Source: Chelatococcus composti (lineage in GTDB: Bacteria > Pseudomonadota > Alphaproteobacteria > Rhizobiales > Beijerinckiaceae). Taken from it: a stretch of DNA of 64,000 nucleotides. The position numbers were made by a program, and so were the translations under genes. The stretch spans positions 434,001-498,000 of the forward strand of contig NZ_JACHEH010000001.1 of NCBI RefSeq assembly GCF_014201415.1, read 5' to 3'. Positions 7,495 to 20,461 of the stretch are shown one piece after another (the stretch's first letter is position 1; the number at the start of each line of letters is the position of its first letter). The notes beneath the pieces are model-generated. The model ran no database searches. It worked only from the letters and a program-made list of their open reading frames with translations, and had not been told where the DNA came from.

Positions 7495-8385
7495 ATGGCA
7501 CCGGATCTCAACGCCCTTTCCGTCTTCGCCCTGGTGGCGGAGGAGCGGAACTTTCGTGCTGCGGCGGAGCGCCTTGGCGTGAGCCGCTCGGCAGTGAGCC
7601 AGAGCGTGCGCCGGCTGGAGGAAGGGCTCGGAATTGCACTCGTTCGGCGGACAACACGGAGCGTCAGCCTGACCGAGGCCGGGGAACGCCTCTATCGGCA
7701 AGTTGCTCCCGCAATCGCTGAGATGCAGTCAGCCGTTGAAACGGCCAGAAGTTTTCGGGAGCGTCCGCGCGGGCAGCTGCGTCTAGCGGTCTCCTCGATA
7801 GCCGAACACTTCCTGGCCGGTCCGTTCCTGGCGCGCTTCACCGAAGCCAATCCCGAGATCCAACTGGACGTCTACGTGACGGACGACGAACTCGACATCG
7901 TCGCCGAGGGGTATGATGCCGGTGTTCGTCTCGGGGAGGTCATCGAGCAGGATATGATTGCCATACCCGTCGCCGGGGATGAACGCCAGCTCGCGGTCTG
8001 CTCGCCTGCCTACCGGGACAGATTCGGCGTCCCTTCGCATCCGAGCGAACTTGCTGCCCATCGCTGCATCGGCTGGCGGCCGTCTCCAAAATCCGCGCCA
8101 TACCGCTGGGAGTTCGCGGATGAAGGCAAGGCGTACAGTGTCGACGTGGCGCCCGAGATCACCACCAACGACATGGCCTTGATGATCAAGCTCGCCGTCG
8201 CAGGCGCCGGCATCACATTTGGAATGGAGGAGAGTTTCCGGCCCGCGATCGATCGAGGCGAACTCATCCCTCTGCTCGAGGATTACTGCCCCTACTTCTC
8301 AGGTTTTTATCTCTATTATCCGAGCCGCAGGAACGTCGCTCCAAAGCTGCGTGCGCTCATTGAACACCTGCGACGGCGAGAGTGA
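7495..8385 (+). CDS. LysR-family transcriptional regulator
   Basis: A 296-residue LysR protein with the full helix-turn-helix (FRAAAERLGVSRSAVSQSVR, then LGIALVRRTTRSVSLTEAG) and an effector domain starting near residue 90 (GQLRLAVSSIAEHFLAGPFL). It is divergent from the SDR/carboxymuconolactone pair over a 107-bp gap, which makes those genes its likely targets. The stretch DIVAEGYDAGVRLGEVIEQD fits regulators of the CrgA/DsdC-like branch. The ligand is unknown. A perfect dyad in the gap (7396-7425) is a candidate site, though LysR sites normally contain a T-N11-A core, which is not obvious there. Confidence 0.9.
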   Translation: MAPDLNALSVFALVAEERNFRAAAERLGVSRSAVSQSVRRLEEGLGIALVRRTTRSVSLTEAGERLYRQVAPAIAEMQSAVETARSFRERPRGQLRLAVSSIAEHFLAGPFLARFTEANPEIQLDVYVTDDELDIVAEGYDAGVRLGEVIEQDMIAIPVAGDERQLAVCSPAYRDRFGVPSHPSELAAHRCIGWRPSPKSAPYRWEFADEGKAYSVDVAPEITTNDMALMIKLAVAGAGITFGMEESFRPAIDRGELIPLLEDYCPYFSGFYLYYPSRRNVAPKLRALIEHLRRRE

Positions 8386-8543
8386 CCATCCTCGGTTCCC
8401 CGGAGCGCGGACGCTTCGATCTGACAGTCGAGAATAGATGGCCAATCCGCCAGCTTTGCCGACGTGAGGCCGCGGCATGCCGGCTGTCTCTGGCGATCCG
8501 GGGGAGCCAGGCCCCTGCAAGGAGGCTCCTGACATGGGAAGAA

Positions 8544-8631
8544 AATGCCCGCCGCAGGGGCCTGCGGCGGGCAGTTGCTTGGATTGGGGCAGTCAGATAC
8601 GCGGCTTGCGCAATTCGAATGACGATTCACA
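8544..8631 (+). repeat. Hairpin-bearing dispersed repeat, copy 2
   Basis: An 88-base relative of the element at 5901-5984. It has a 13-base perfect stem (TGCCCGCCGCAGG, loop GG, complement) and the tail GTTGCTTGGATTGGGGC...CTTGCGCAATTCGA...ATTCACA. It lies between the ends of the third LysR gene and nrdJ. No coding function is seen in the 272-base gap that contains it. Confidence 0.8.
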
Positions 8632-8657
8632 TTCGCCAGTTCGCTGGCGGTCTGCGC

Positions 8658-12404
<3,747 letters not shown>

Positions 12405-12423
12405 TGTCGTCATCCCCATGAGC

Positions 12424-12517
12424 CGGGCAGAATCTGCCCGCGAAGCCGCCAACCGGCGGCTCCCACCCGCAGCTCTGTTTGTTGCCTCTAGAACATCCGG
12501 GGCAGGCTCCGCCTGCC
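12424..12517 (-). promoter_or_regulatory. Structured 5' leader of nrdJ (three hairpins)
   Basis: Three perfect inverted repeats sit just upstream of the nrdJ start: 12424-12440 (8-base arms, one-base loop, CGGGCAGA), 12444-12461 (7-base arms, four-base loop, AGCCGCC) and 12501-12517 (7-base arms, three-base loop, GGCAGGC). They could form consecutive RNA stems. A B12-box typical of cobalamin riboswitches was not found by eye. Confidence 0.45.
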
Positions 12518-12674
12518 TCGCTCGTGAACCGCCGCCAGCGACCGCATGCCCCACAAGGACAAGAACCGCCCCAGGGACGCCCTCACGACGCCGCCCGGCT
12601 GCCTCGCTACCCATCCGCGGGCACTCTTCAGGACCGCTGAGAGCCCCGTGCGGCGCCGCCGCGACGTAAGGTTT

Positions 12675-12704
12675 AACCTAGTGCCAGAACGCCATATCCG
12701 TCAA
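12675..12704 (-). promoter_or_regulatory. Candidate nrdJ promoter
   Basis: On the reverse strand TTGACG (12704-12699) and TAGGTT (12680-12675) are separated by 18 bases. The -35 match is good and the -10 match is weak (3 of 6). It would give a leader of about 260 bases. Confidence 0.3.
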
Positions 12705-12730
12705 GAAATGGTGCCGGCCCAAATGGGCGC

Positions 12731-12746
12731 CCCCTATATCTTGTGA
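12731..12746. promoter_or_regulatory. Possible NrdR box
   Basis: The 16 bases CCCCTATATCTTGTGA match 12 positions of the NrdR consensus acaCwAtATaTwgtgt. NrdR boxes usually occur in pairs about three helical turns apart; only a weak partner (12689-12704, ACGCCATATCCGTCAA) was seen, four turns away. It lies roughly 60-80 bases upstream of the presumed nrdJ transcription start. Confidence 0.3.
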
Positions 12747-13221
12747 CGAGATGTGAACAGTGGGGAAGGCCCCCAAGGGCGCTGCATAAGTATCGAAAAT
12801 TCTAGCAGGATTTGCGAGCCGTTGAAGTGTCGCTTGAACGAGCGGGCCGGTTCAGGGGCTCCACGCCGGTGCATGGCGGGGCCCGCCGAAATGCACCTCG
12901 CAGGTGGTGGTCCGGCAGGGCCTACAAGGGCTGATTGTCCGATGGTCGAGGCACCAGGGGCGCTGAAAGCCGTGCTGGCCAAGGGGCGAATCGGACTTGC
13001 CCGCCGGGCGGGCGAGGGAGCCGGCCACGCAGGAGCCGGCAATGATCGCGACGAATTGGCAGGACAGGGGCCCCTTGACGCCCTTCGCGCCGCCGAGACG
13101 GCGATTCTCTTTCGGTGCTGCGGCAAGGCGCAGCTGGACATCGGGCGAGGAGGCAGTCATATTCGCGCGCGATTTCGCTGCGTCGCACCAGCGGCCGCAG
13201 CCCATGCAACGAGAGTCAGCC

Positions 13222-13632
13222 TTGAAGAACTTCCTGCTTCAGTTCTTTACCTGGTGGAGCGGCCAGACGCTGGGCACGCGCTTCTACACCTGGCGCAACG
13301 GTGAGTTTGTCGGCGAGGACGAGTTCGGCAACAAGTACTATCGCACCCGCGGCGGCAGGAAGGATCCGGCCCTCGGCATCGAGCGGCGCTGGGTCATCTA
13401 CAACGGCGAGGCCGAGGCTTCGATGACGCCGCCTGGCTGGAACGGCTGGCTGCACCACACGGTGGACGTGCCGCCGACGCAGGAGGATTACAAGCCCCGC
13501 GAGTGGCAGAAGCCGCACCGCCCCAACTACACCGGCACGCCGAAGGCCTACCGTCCCGCCGGCTCGACTCTGGCGAGCGGCCGCCGGCCGCAGGCCACCG
13601 GCGACTATCAGGCGTGGTCGCCGGGCAGCTGA
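13222..13632 (+). CDS. NADH:ubiquinone oxidoreductase subunit NDUFA12 (B17.2-like)
   Basis: A 136-residue protein related to the mitochondrial complex I accessory subunit NDUFA12, present in alphaproteobacterial complex I. The TTG at 13222 is chosen because ACGAGAG lies about seven bases upstream and the protein then begins MKNFLLQFFTWWSGQTLG, like the family; an ATG at 13204 lacks a ribosome binding site. Diagnostic stretches are GTRFYTWRNGEFVGEDEFGN, KYYR, RRWVIYNGEAEAS, PPGWNGWLHHT and the proline-rich C-terminus with HRPNYTGT. It is not near the nuo operon here, which is normal for this subunit. An intrinsic terminator follows 30 bases after the stop. Confidence 0.93.
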   Translation: MKNFLLQFFTWWSGQTLGTRFYTWRNGEFVGEDEFGNKYYRTRGGRKDPALGIERRWVIYNGEAEASMTPPGWNGWLHHTVDVPPTQEDYKPREWQKPHRPNYTGTPKAYRPAGSTLASGRRPQATGDYQAWSPGS

Positions 13633-13661
13633 GCCGGCGCCTCATCGCGACGGAAACCGAC

Positions 13662-13684
13662 GGGGCCGCGATGCGGCCCCTTTT
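13662..13684 (+). terminator. Intrinsic terminator after NDUFA12 gene
   Basis: GGGGCCGC, loop GAT, GCGGCCCC, then TTTTCGTTT. An 8-base perfect GC stem with a U-run, 29 bases after the stop codon. Confidence 0.85.
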
Positions 13685-13822
13685 CGTTTCGCCGGCAGCC
13701 CTGCTGTCTTTTCTGCGTCTGCGCCCTTTTTCCACCATGCCTGCCATGTTAACCGGAACGCGGCGCTGGGTTGCTGTGGCGCCGGCCGGCATGTCCGGGA
13801 TCATGCGAACGAGGCTTGGTTG

Positions 13823-14251
13823 ATGCGCTTGGCTGTGCCCCTTCTTTCCGCCCTGGTGCTGAGCACACTGGCCGTCTCGCAGGCCAGCGCGGACAAGATC
13901 CGCAATCCGACGGCCATCTTCTCCGGGCTCGACAAGGTGACCGGACGCATCGTCTCGTTCGAGGTCGCGATCGACGAGACGGTCCAGTTCGGCGCCCTGC
14001 AGCTCACGCCGCGCGTCTGCTACACCCGGCCCGAGACGGAGACGCCGAATACCACCGCCTTCATCGAGGTGGATGAGGTGACGGTGAACAACGAGTACCA
14101 CCGCATCTTCACGGGCTGGGTGTTCGCCGCTTCGCCCGGCCTGCACGGCATCGAGCATCCGGTCTACGACATCTGGCTCACGGGATGCAGCGGCGGGACC
14201 GAGATCATCCCCGACCCCAAGCCCGCGCAGCCTGCGGCGAACGGCGGCTGA
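13823..14251 (+). CDS. DUF2155 exported protein
   Basis: A 142-residue protein with a cleavable signal peptide (residues 1-23, LAVPLLSALVLSTLAVSQASA). The ATG at 13823 is preferred over the adjacent TTG at 13820. The mature region contains the DUF2155 signature: TAIFSGLDKVTGRIVSFEVAI, then QFGALQLTPRVCYTRP and FTGWVFAASPGLHGIEHPVYDIWLTGC. The two cysteines (in RVCYTR and LTGCSG) could form a disulfide in the periplasm. The family is widespread in alphaproteobacteria, often near complex I or aat genes; its function is not known. It converges on aat, with 16 bases between stop codons. Confidence 0.88.
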   Translation: MRLAVPLLSALVLSTLAVSQASADKIRNPTAIFSGLDKVTGRIVSFEVAIDETVQFGALQLTPRVCYTRPETETPNTTAFIEVDEVTVNNEYHRIFTGWVFAASPGLHGIEHPVYDIWLTGCSGGTEIIPDPKPAQPAANGG

Positions 14252-14267
14252 GGCGGCCGGCCGGCGC

Positions 14268-14933
14268 CTAGCGGGCCGCCGAAACGATGTAGCGGCCGTC
14301 CCTGTGGGCGTCGACGGGGAGAGCGTCCCAGTCGGCCGGCGTGGCTATGCTCTTCTGCAACATCTGCAGATAGGTCTTCTTCGGCACCTCGGTGGCGCCG
14401 AACTGGCGCAGATGCTCGGTGACGAACTGCGTGTCGAGCAGGGTGAAGCCACCCCGGCGCAGGCGGGCGACGAGGTGGACGAGCGCCACCTTCGAGGCGT
14501 CGCGCTCGCGGTGGAACATGCTCTCGCCGAAGAAGGCGCCGCCGAGTGCCACGCCATAGAGGCCGCCGACGAGCCTGCCGCCGTCCCACACCTCGACGGT
14601 GTGGCAGTGGCCGAGGTCGAAGAGTTCCCCGTAGAGCGTTCTGATCTTCTGGTTGATCCAGGTCCGCTCGCGCCCCGGCGCGGCTTCGGCGCAGCCTGCG
14701 ATCACCGCATCGAAGGCGCTGTCGATGCGAATCTCGAAACGGCCCGACGCAACGGTCCGCGCCAGGCGACGCGGCAGGTGGAAGCCGTCGAGCGGCAGGA
14801 TGCCGCGCTCACGCGGCTCGACCCAGAAGAGCCCCGGCTCGTCGGCGCTCTCGGCCATGGGGAAGAGGCCGCAGGCGTAGGCTTTGAGCAGAAGCCCCGT
14901 CGTGATCTCGCCGCTGCTCCCACCTTCGCTCAT
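14268..14933 (-). CDS. aat: Leucyl/phenylalanyl-tRNA--protein transferase
   Basis: A 221-residue cytoplasmic enzyme that adds Leu or Phe from tRNA to N-terminal Arg/Lys of proteins, marking them for ClpS/ClpAP degradation (bacterial N-end rule). Characteristic stretches are [56 protein letters not shown] and [21 protein letters not shown] with the TLLDTQF segment. Length is normal. Its ATG at 14933 is 14 bases after the opgH stop, so it is probably the last gene of the opgG-opgH operon, although its function is unrelated to glucan synthesis. Confidence 0.96.
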   Translation of the reverse strand: MSEGGSSGEITTGLLLKAYACGLFPMAESADEPGLFWVEPRERGILPLDGFHLPRRLARTVASGRFEIRIDSAFDAVIAGCAEAAPGRERTWINQKIRTLYGELFDLGHCHTVEVWDGGRLVGGLYGVALGGAFFGESMFHRERDASKVALVHLVARLRRGGFTLLDTQFVTEHLRQFGATEVPKKTYLQMLQKSIATPADWDALPVDAHRDGRYIVSAAR

Positions 14934-14947
14934 CGGTTCGGCGTCCG

Positions 14948-17125
14948 CTATTCCGCCGCCTCGTCATAGGCCGGGCGGTCGGCCGGCATCTCCTCGGGCA
15001 ATCCCGCGAGCAGCGCCAGCAGCGCCCGGTCATGCAGCAGCACCATGCGCTCCTTTGGCTTCAGCCAGGCCACAGCATCGTCGATCGAGCGGGCATCGAC
15101 AAGCTTGGCCTGCGCCAGCGCACGCTCGGCCTCGATCATGCCGCGCGGGCGCGGCTCGGCCGGCGGCAGCATCGCCTCGTGCGCCGCGCGCAGGACCGGG
15201 TCGGCATGGATGGCGCGCAGGCCATCGGCCTCGTCGAATCCGTGGGCCGCGAACTCCTTCGTAAGCGCGGCCGCGCGCAGGGCGATCGGCGGCGGGGCGG
15301 CTTCCTCCGGCGTGAGCAGGAGGCCCCACCGCTTGAGGGCGAGGCCCGCCGCCAGCGTGCCGCTGAGCCACGAGAGCGGTATGGCGAGCACGAGGCCGAG
15401 AATCGTCGGCGACATCCAGGCGAACAGCGACGTGGAAATCAGGAAGGCGGAGACGCCAGTGATGATGCCGAGCAGGACATGCATGCGGTGGCGCCGCACG
15501 ATGTCGCGAAAGGGAACCGAGCCGTCGTCGCGCCGCTGCGGCTGCCAGCCGGTGTCGCGCCCGGCCAGGATCTGGAAGACCGCCCCGGACTGGATGAGCA
15601 TCATCATCGGGGCGAGCATCGCCGAGAGCACGATCTCGATCAGCGCCGAGAGCACGAGCCGGAGGCCGCCGCCGCTCGGCCGCCGGATCGAGCCGCGCAG
15701 CAGGGCGAGGATGAGGCCGAAGAGCTTCGGCGCCAGCAACACGGCCATGGTCAGCGCGAAGAGCGCGAGCGCCCGCTCGGCGTCGAAGCGCGGCCAGATA
15801 GGAGACAGGGCGAACTCGCTCGTGAAATACTCCGGCTTCACGTAGCGCGTCTGCAGCACGAGGACGAGACCGACCACGAGCTGCATGAGCCAGAAGGGCG
15901 AGGCGAGGTAGGACATGATGCCGGTGGCGAAATGCTGCCGGCTGGCGAGTTTCAGTCCCCGTGCGCCGATGACGCGTATGTGCTGCAGGTTGCCCTGACA
16001 CCAGCGGCGGTCCCGCGCGGCCACGTCGATGAGGGAGGGCGGGCTTTCCTCGTAGCTGCCCTGGAGGTCCGGCAGCATGTAGACCGACCAGCCGGCGCGC
16101 CGGATCAGTGCCGCCTCGACGAAGTCGTGGCTGAGGATGTGACCGCCGAACGGCGGCTTGCCCGGCAGGTCCGGCAGGCCACAGTGGGCCGCAAAGGCGG
16201 CGGTGCGGATGATGGCGTTGTGGCCCCAGTAGTTGCCGTCACGGCCCATCCAGACGGCGAGTCCCTTGGCAATGACGGGGCCATAGATGCGCGCCGCGAA
16301 TTGCTGCAGGCGGGCGAACAGCGTGTTGCGGTTGATGACGAGCGGCAGGCTCTGGATGATGCCGGCGTCGGGGTCCGCCTCCATCGCCGCCGCGAGCCGC
16401 ACGATGCAGTCGCCGGTCATCAGGCTGTCGGCATCGAGCACCAGCATATGATCGTAGCGGGCGCCCCAGCGCGTCACGAAGTCCGCGATGTTGCCGGCCT
16501 TGCGGTGGGTGTTCTTCGGACGGTGGCGATAATAGAGGCGGGCATTGGGGCCAAGGCGCTGGCGCAGTGCCAGGAAGGCCCGCTCCTCCGCGATCCACAC
16601 GTCGGGGTTGGTGGTGTCGGAGAGGATGAAATAGTCGAAATGGTCGCCGAATCCGGTTTCCTCAACGGATTCCCGGATGGCCGCGACCGCGGCGAAGACC
16701 CGCGCGGTGGACTCGTTGTAGATCGGCATCACGACGGCGGTGCGTCGCGTGAGCGCCGTGGGTTTCGGCGGGACCTGCCGGCTGAAGAGCAGGGCGAGAA
16801 AGCCGACGACCGCCGAGCTGAAGGCCAGCGCGATCCACGAGAAGTTGACGGAGAAGAGCGCAACCAGCACCCACTGCAGCACCGTGGTGCGGCTGACGGA
16901 CACGACCTGCACCATCTCCCACACGCCGTAGGCGGTCACGGCCGCTCCGCCGCCGAAGACGGCGAGCCGCGCGAGCCAGGGCACGGGAAAGGGCTTCGTC
17001 GGCTGGCGCCGCTCGGTCCGCGGGTCGAAACGCCGCAGGGACTGGGTCGGCATCGCGAGCGGTGCCTCGGGCGGCATCGCGTCCGGGATGGGCGTCATCA
17101 GGCGTGGATCGGCGTGGTCCGTCAT
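14948..17125 (-). CDS. opgH: Glucans biosynthesis glucosyltransferase MdoH/OpgH
   Basis: A 725-residue inner-membrane glycosyltransferase that polymerises glucose from UDP-glucose into the backbone of osmoregulated periplasmic glucans. The start ATG at 17125 overlaps the opgG stop by four bases (ATGA), indicating translational coupling. Motifs of family GT2 are present: [17 protein letters not shown] (DxD), [10 protein letters not shown] and the [12 protein letters not shown] (R-x-x-R-W) acceptor site. Several membrane helices flank the catalytic loop and continue in the C-terminal third ([45 protein letters not shown]). Length is slightly shorter than the roughly 850-residue enterobacterial protein. 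Confidence 0.95.
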   Translation of the reverse strand: MTDHADPRLMTPIPDAMPPEAPLAMPTQSLRRFDPRTERRQPTKPFPVPWLARLAVFGGGAAVTAYGVWEMVQVVSVSRTTVLQWVLVALFSVNFSWIALAFSSAVVGFLALLFSRQVPPKPTALTRRTAVVMPIYNESTARVFAAVAAIRESVEETGFGDHFDYFILSDTTNPDVWIAEERAFLALRQRLGPNARLYYRHRPKNTHRKAGNIADFVTRWGARYDHMLVLDADSLMTGDCIVRLAAAMEADPDAGIIQSLPLVINRNTLFARLQQFAARIYGPVIAKGLAVWMGRDGNYWGHNAIIRTAAFAAHCGLPDLPGKPPFGGHILSHDFVEAALIRRAGWSVYMLPDLQGSYEESPPSLIDVAARDRRWCQGNLQHIRVIGARGLKLASRQHFATGIMSYLASPFWLMQLVVGLVLVLQTRYVKPEYFTSEFALSPIWPRFDAERALALFALTMAVLLAPKLFGLILALLRGSIRRPSGGGLRLVLSALIEIVLSAMLAPMMMLIQSGAVFQILAGRDTGWQPQRRDDGSVPFRDIVRRHRMHVLLGIITGVSAFLISTSLFAWMSPTILGLVLAIPLSWLSGTLAAGLALKRWGLLLTPEEAAPPPIALRAAALTKEFAAHGFDEADGLRAIHADPVLRAAHEAMLPPAEPRPRGMIEAERALAQAKLVDARSIDDAVAWLKPKERMVLLHDRALLALLAGLPEEMPADRPAYDEAAE

Positions 17126-18741
17126 GGCGTCCAACGATATAGCCACGTCTCGCTCGCAGCCTTGCCGGCCGCCTCAAGCAGCAGGCGCAACTCGGAAGCC
17201 GTCTCGTTTCCCGGATCGAGCTCGAAGGTCACACGCAGTGTGCGCCTTTCGGGGTAAGACCACAATCTGAGATCGTGGATCTGGCCCGGCGTAGCCGAAA
17301 GAGACGGCTTTATTTCGACAATTGCGGCAGGGTCTGCCAGGCGCTCGCCGACGAAATCGATGGCGAAGCGCCGCCGGTTGCCGGAGCTGCCCCGGCCGGC
17401 GCGGGTGTTGGCGACGATGGCGAGCGGCGGGCGCTCCGGCGGCGTCCAGCACCAGTAGAGGCGGTAGGAGATGTTCGCCTCCACGCCGGCCTTGTAGGGC
17501 GCGGCCGGGCGCCAGTAGGCGATGACGTTGTCGTTCCGGTCCGAATCCGTGGGCACCTCGATGAGCTGCACGTTGCCCTTGCCCCACTCCCCGAAGGGCT
17601 CGAGCCAAAGGCTGGGGCGCAGCTCGAAGCGGCGCACGTCGTCCTGAAAGGCCGAGAAATCGCGGTCGCGCTGTAACAGGCCGAAGCCGCGCGGATTGTC
17701 GTCGATGAAGGCGGAGATCTGCAGCGTCTCCGGGTTCGACAGCGGGCGCCATATCCACTCGCCGCGGCCGTTGAGGATCTGCAGACCCTTGGCCTCGTAG
17801 GCGGCGACGCGCACGTCGTCGGCCGCCCCGTCATTGGGTCCGAAGACGTAGGTGGCGTTCATGGGACCGATGCCGACGTGGTCGAGGTTGGTGCGCGGGA
17901 ACAGCGCCACCTCCACGTCCGTGATCGTCATGTCGCCGGGGCGCAGCGTGAAGCGCACCGCGCCGGCAGCGCTCGGCGCATCGAGAAGTGCGTGCATGGC
18001 GAGACTGTCGGACCCCGGCGCCGGCCGCTCGATCCAGAAGGCGCGGAACAGCGGAAACTCCTCGCCGCGTGCATCGGCGGGCTGCAGCGCCAGCGTGCGG
18101 GCCGTGACGCCGTAGTTCTGGCCGGAGGCGATGGCGCGGAAGAAGGTTCCGCCCTGAAAGACGGCAACCTCGCGCTTGGGCTCGCGCCCGGAGCCGAAGA
18201 ACACCTTGAAGCCGGAGAAGTCGAGGTTGCCGACGTCCGCCGGCGGCTGCCGGTTGCCGAAGGAGAAGCGCCCCGGGTCGTAGACCACCCGGCGGATGAT
18301 GCCGTCCTCGACGACGTAGATCGTCACGGCATTCGTGTAGATGAACCCGCGGTGCAGCGGCTCGATGGAGAAGCTGCGGCCCTCGCCGGCCCACACCCGC
18401 GCCGTCTCGTGCAGGCGGATGGTTGAATAGTCCTCGAAGGAGAGGTTGGCGAACGCGTCGGGCAGATTCGTCGGCGGCGGGACATAGTCCTTGCGCGCGA
18501 TGGTGCTCGCCACCTCCGCCACGCGGGCGGCGTGGAACGGCTTACCTTCGGAGAGGACGGCCTCGATCGCGACCTGCGGAAAGGACTTGTCCTGGGCGAA
18601 GGCGGGCCTTCCCGGCAGGCCGAGCGCCATCCCGCCCGCAAGGCCGAGGCCGAGACGTAGCGCCTCCCGGCGATCGAGACGGAGTGCGGACGCGACGGAG
18701 CCGGAGGGGGTAGGCGATTCGTTCAGCACTTTGGCAGTCAA
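17122..18741 (-). CDS. opgG: Glucans biosynthesis protein G (periplasmic, Tat-type signal)
   Basis: A 539-residue periplasmic protein of the MdoG/OpgG-OpgD family, which is needed for glucan backbone assembly or branching. The start is a TTG at 18741 with AGG five bases upstream. The N-terminus has a twin-arginine-like signal (LDRREALRLGLGLAGG, RR at residues 24-25, cleavage near AFA-QD at about 50), which resembles OpgD more than the Sec-exported OpgG. Family blocks include NLPDAFANLSFEDYSTIRL, FSIEPLHRGFIYTNAVTIY, ARGEEFPLFRAFWIERP and ERPPLAIVANTRAGRG. Coupled by overlap to opgH. It is divergent from glmU across 204 bases. Confidence 0.93.
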   Translation of the reverse strand: MTAKVLNESPTPSGSVASALRLDRREALRLGLGLAGGMALGLPGRPAFAQDKSFPQVAIEAVLSEGKPFHAARVAEVASTIARKDYVPPPTNLPDAFANLSFEDYSTIRLHETARVWAGEGRSFSIEPLHRGFIYTNAVTIYVVEDGIIRRVVYDPGRFSFGNRQPPADVGNLDFSGFKVFFGSGREPKREVAVFQGGTFFRAIASGQNYGVTARTLALQPADARGEEFPLFRAFWIERPAPGSDSLAMHALLDAPSAAGAVRFTLRPGDMTITDVEVALFPRTNLDHVGIGPMNATYVFGPNDGAADDVRVAAYEAKGLQILNGRGEWIWRPLSNPETLQISAFIDDNPRGFGLLQRDRDFSAFQDDVRRFELRPSLWLEPFGEWGKGNVQLIEVPTDSDRNDNVIAYWRPAAPYKAGVEANISYRLYWCWTPPERPPLAIVANTRAGRGSSGNRRRFAIDFVGERLADPAAIVEIKPSLSATPGQIHDLRLWSYPERRTLRVTFELDPGNETASELRLLLEAAGKAASETWLYRWTP

Positions 18742-18945
18742 CTCGGCCTATCGTTCAATTCGGAGTGCTGGCGCGGCCTTCTATCACGCTTTCTTTGCCA
18801 GCGGCGAAATTTCATAGAGTCGCGAACAGCTTCCATGTCGGACGCAAGCACCTTTGACAGTGGCAACGATTTGCGGTCGTAAAGAGGCCGAAATTTGGAC
18901 GCTGTCCGCGGGGAAAAAGCGGATGAGACGCGGGAGAGGACATTG

Positions 18946-20322
18946 GTGAACGCATCGAATCCGGCGGCGGCCCGTCGCTGCCTCGTCGTCGTGCTGGCTG
19001 CGGGCGAGGGCAAGCGCATGCAGTCGCATAAGCCCAAGGTTCTCCATGCGCTGGCCGGGCGTAGCCTTCTCGCCCATGTGCTCCATGCCGTCTCGGCCGC
19101 CGGGGCTGATGCGGTGTCCGTCGTCGTCGGCCCGGGCCGGGACGACGTGGCGGCCGAAGCGCGCCGCGTGCGCCCGGACGCCACGGTGTACGTGCAGGCC
19201 GAGCGTCTGGGCACCGCCCATGCTGTGCTGGCGGCGCGCGAGGAGATCGCGCGGGGCTATGACGATGTCATCGTCGCCTTCGCCGATACGCCGCTCGTCA
19301 CGGCCGAGACCTTCTGCCGCCTGCGGGCGGAGCTCGCCCGCGGGGCGACCGTCGCCGTGCTCGGCTTCGAGGCGTCCGACCCCAACGGCTACGGGCGCCT
19401 CATCGTCGAGAGCGACGATCTCCTCGCCATCCGCGAGCACAAGGACGCGACGGAGGAGGAGCGGCGCATCCCCCTGTGCAACGCCGGCCTGATGGCGCTC
19501 GCAGGCAGCGAGGCGCTCGCGCTGCTCGAGGCGATCGGCCAGGACAATGCCCAGCGTGAGTTCTACCTGACCGACGCCGTGGCGGTGGCGCGCGCCCGCG
19601 GCCTCACGACCCATGTCGTGGTTGCCGATGAGGCAGAGGTGCAGGGCATCAACGACCGCGTGCAGCTTGCGCAGGCCGAGGCAACGCTGCAGTCGCGCCT
19701 GCGCCTTGCCGCCATGCGCGAGGGCGCGACGCTGCAGGCGCCGGAGACGGTCTTCCTCAGCGCCGACACGCGTCTTGGCCGCGACGTGGTGGTGGAGCCA
19801 CACGTTGTCTTCGGGCCGGGCGTGACGGTGGAGGACGGGGCCGTCATCCATTCCTTCTCGCATCTGGAAGGCGCGCGTATCCGCGCCGGCGCCTCCGTAG
19901 GCCCCTATGCCCGCCTGCGTCCGGGCGCCGACATCGGTGAAGGGGCGCGCGTGGGTAATTTCGTTGAGATCAAGAACGCGACGCTCGGGGCGGGCGCCAA
20001 GGCCAATCACCTGAGCTACCTGGGCGATGCAACGATCGGCGCCAAGGTCAACATCGGCGCCGGAACCATCACCTGCAACTACGACGGCTTCCGCAAGCAC
20101 CGTACCGAGATCGGCGCAGGTGCCTTTGTCGGTTCCAACTCCTCCCTCGTTGCGCCGGTCGTGATCGGGGAGGGAGCCTTCATCGGGTCGGGCTCCGTGG
20201 TGACGATGGACGTGCCGGCGGACGCGCTCGCCGTGGGCCGCGCGCGGCAGGTCACCAAGGATGGCTGGGCACAGAAATTCCGCGAAACGTTTAGTGACGC
20301 TTCTACCAAAAAGAGCGAATGA
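18946..20322 (+). CDS. glmU: Bifunctional GlcN-1-P acetyltransferase / GlcNAc-1-P uridyltransferase
   Basis: A 458-residue enzyme performing the last two steps to UDP-N-acetylglucosamine for peptidoglycan and lipid A. The GTG at 18946 follows a GAGAGGA ribosome binding site by five bases. The N-terminal pyrophosphorylase domain carries [13 protein letters not shown] and [10 protein letters not shown]; the C-terminal left-handed beta-helix shows hexapeptide repeats ([47 protein letters not shown]). The nucleotide-binding loop reads G-E-G-K-R-M where G-x-G-T-R-M is the usual form. It is followed 139 bases later by glmS, giving the whole amino-sugar branch side by side. Confidence 0.97.
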   Translation: MNASNPAAARRCLVVVLAAGEGKRMQSHKPKVLHALAGRSLLAHVLHAVSAAGADAVSVVVGPGRDDVAAEARRVRPDATVYVQAERLGTAHAVLAAREEIARGYDDVIVAFADTPLVTAETFCRLRAELARGATVAVLGFEASDPNGYGRLIVESDDLLAIREHKDATEEERRIPLCNAGLMALAGSEALALLEAIGQDNAQREFYLTDAVAVARARGLTTHVVVADEAEVQGINDRVQLAQAEATLQSRLRLAAMREGATLQAPETVFLSADTRLGRDVVVEPHVVFGPGVTVEDGAVIHSFSHLEGARIRAGASVGPYARLRPGADIGEGARVGNFVEIKNATLGAGAKANHLSYLGDATIGAKVNIGAGTITCNYDGFRKHRTEIGAGAFVGSNSSLVAPVVIGEGAFIGSGSVVTMDVPADALAVGRARQVTKDGWAQKFRETFSDASTKKSE

Positions 20323-20372
20323 CGGGCATGCTTGGCTGAAGCCCGACGTCACAAACGGATATCGAACGTGAT

Positions 20373-20400
20373 TTGAACCTGCGCGCCGCGATCGTATACC
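20373..20400 (+). promoter_or_regulatory. Candidate glmS promoter
   Basis: TTGAAC and TATACC are separated by 16 bases, about 60 bases before the glmS start. Fit to the vegetative consensus is moderate. No glmS ribozyme-like structure was recognised. Confidence 0.35.
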
Positions 20401-20461
20401 ACGTCGTCCCGTCTGGGTCGGCGATACGACTGTTCCGGCCTTTTCGGGGAGTAGAACATCC

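Larger units (their letters stand above)
12405..13203. other. Long non-coding gap: nrdJ leader and promoter region
   Basis: About 800 bases lie between nrdJ (reverse) and the NDUFA12 gene (forward). The nrdJ-proximal part holds three perfect hairpins (see 12424-12517), a TTGACG...TAGGTT promoter-like pair on the reverse strand at 12675-12704 and a possible NrdR box at 12731-12746. The rest (12760-13200) has overlapping open frames on both strands with no recognisable protein pattern, typical of GC-rich DNA. A palindromic GCCCGCCGGGCGGGC lies at 12998-13012. No gene is called. Confidence 0.5.

Noticed and set aside
12405-12700. Cobalamin riboswitch upstream of nrdJ
   Set aside because: The conserved B12-box and receptor-loop sequences were not found by eye; only generic hairpins. 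A covariance search would decide.
12734-13304. Open frames of 95-183 codons in the gap between nrdJ and NDUFA12
   Set aside because: Overlapping frames on both strands with no ribosome binding site, no family pattern and biased Arg/Pro/Ala composition.
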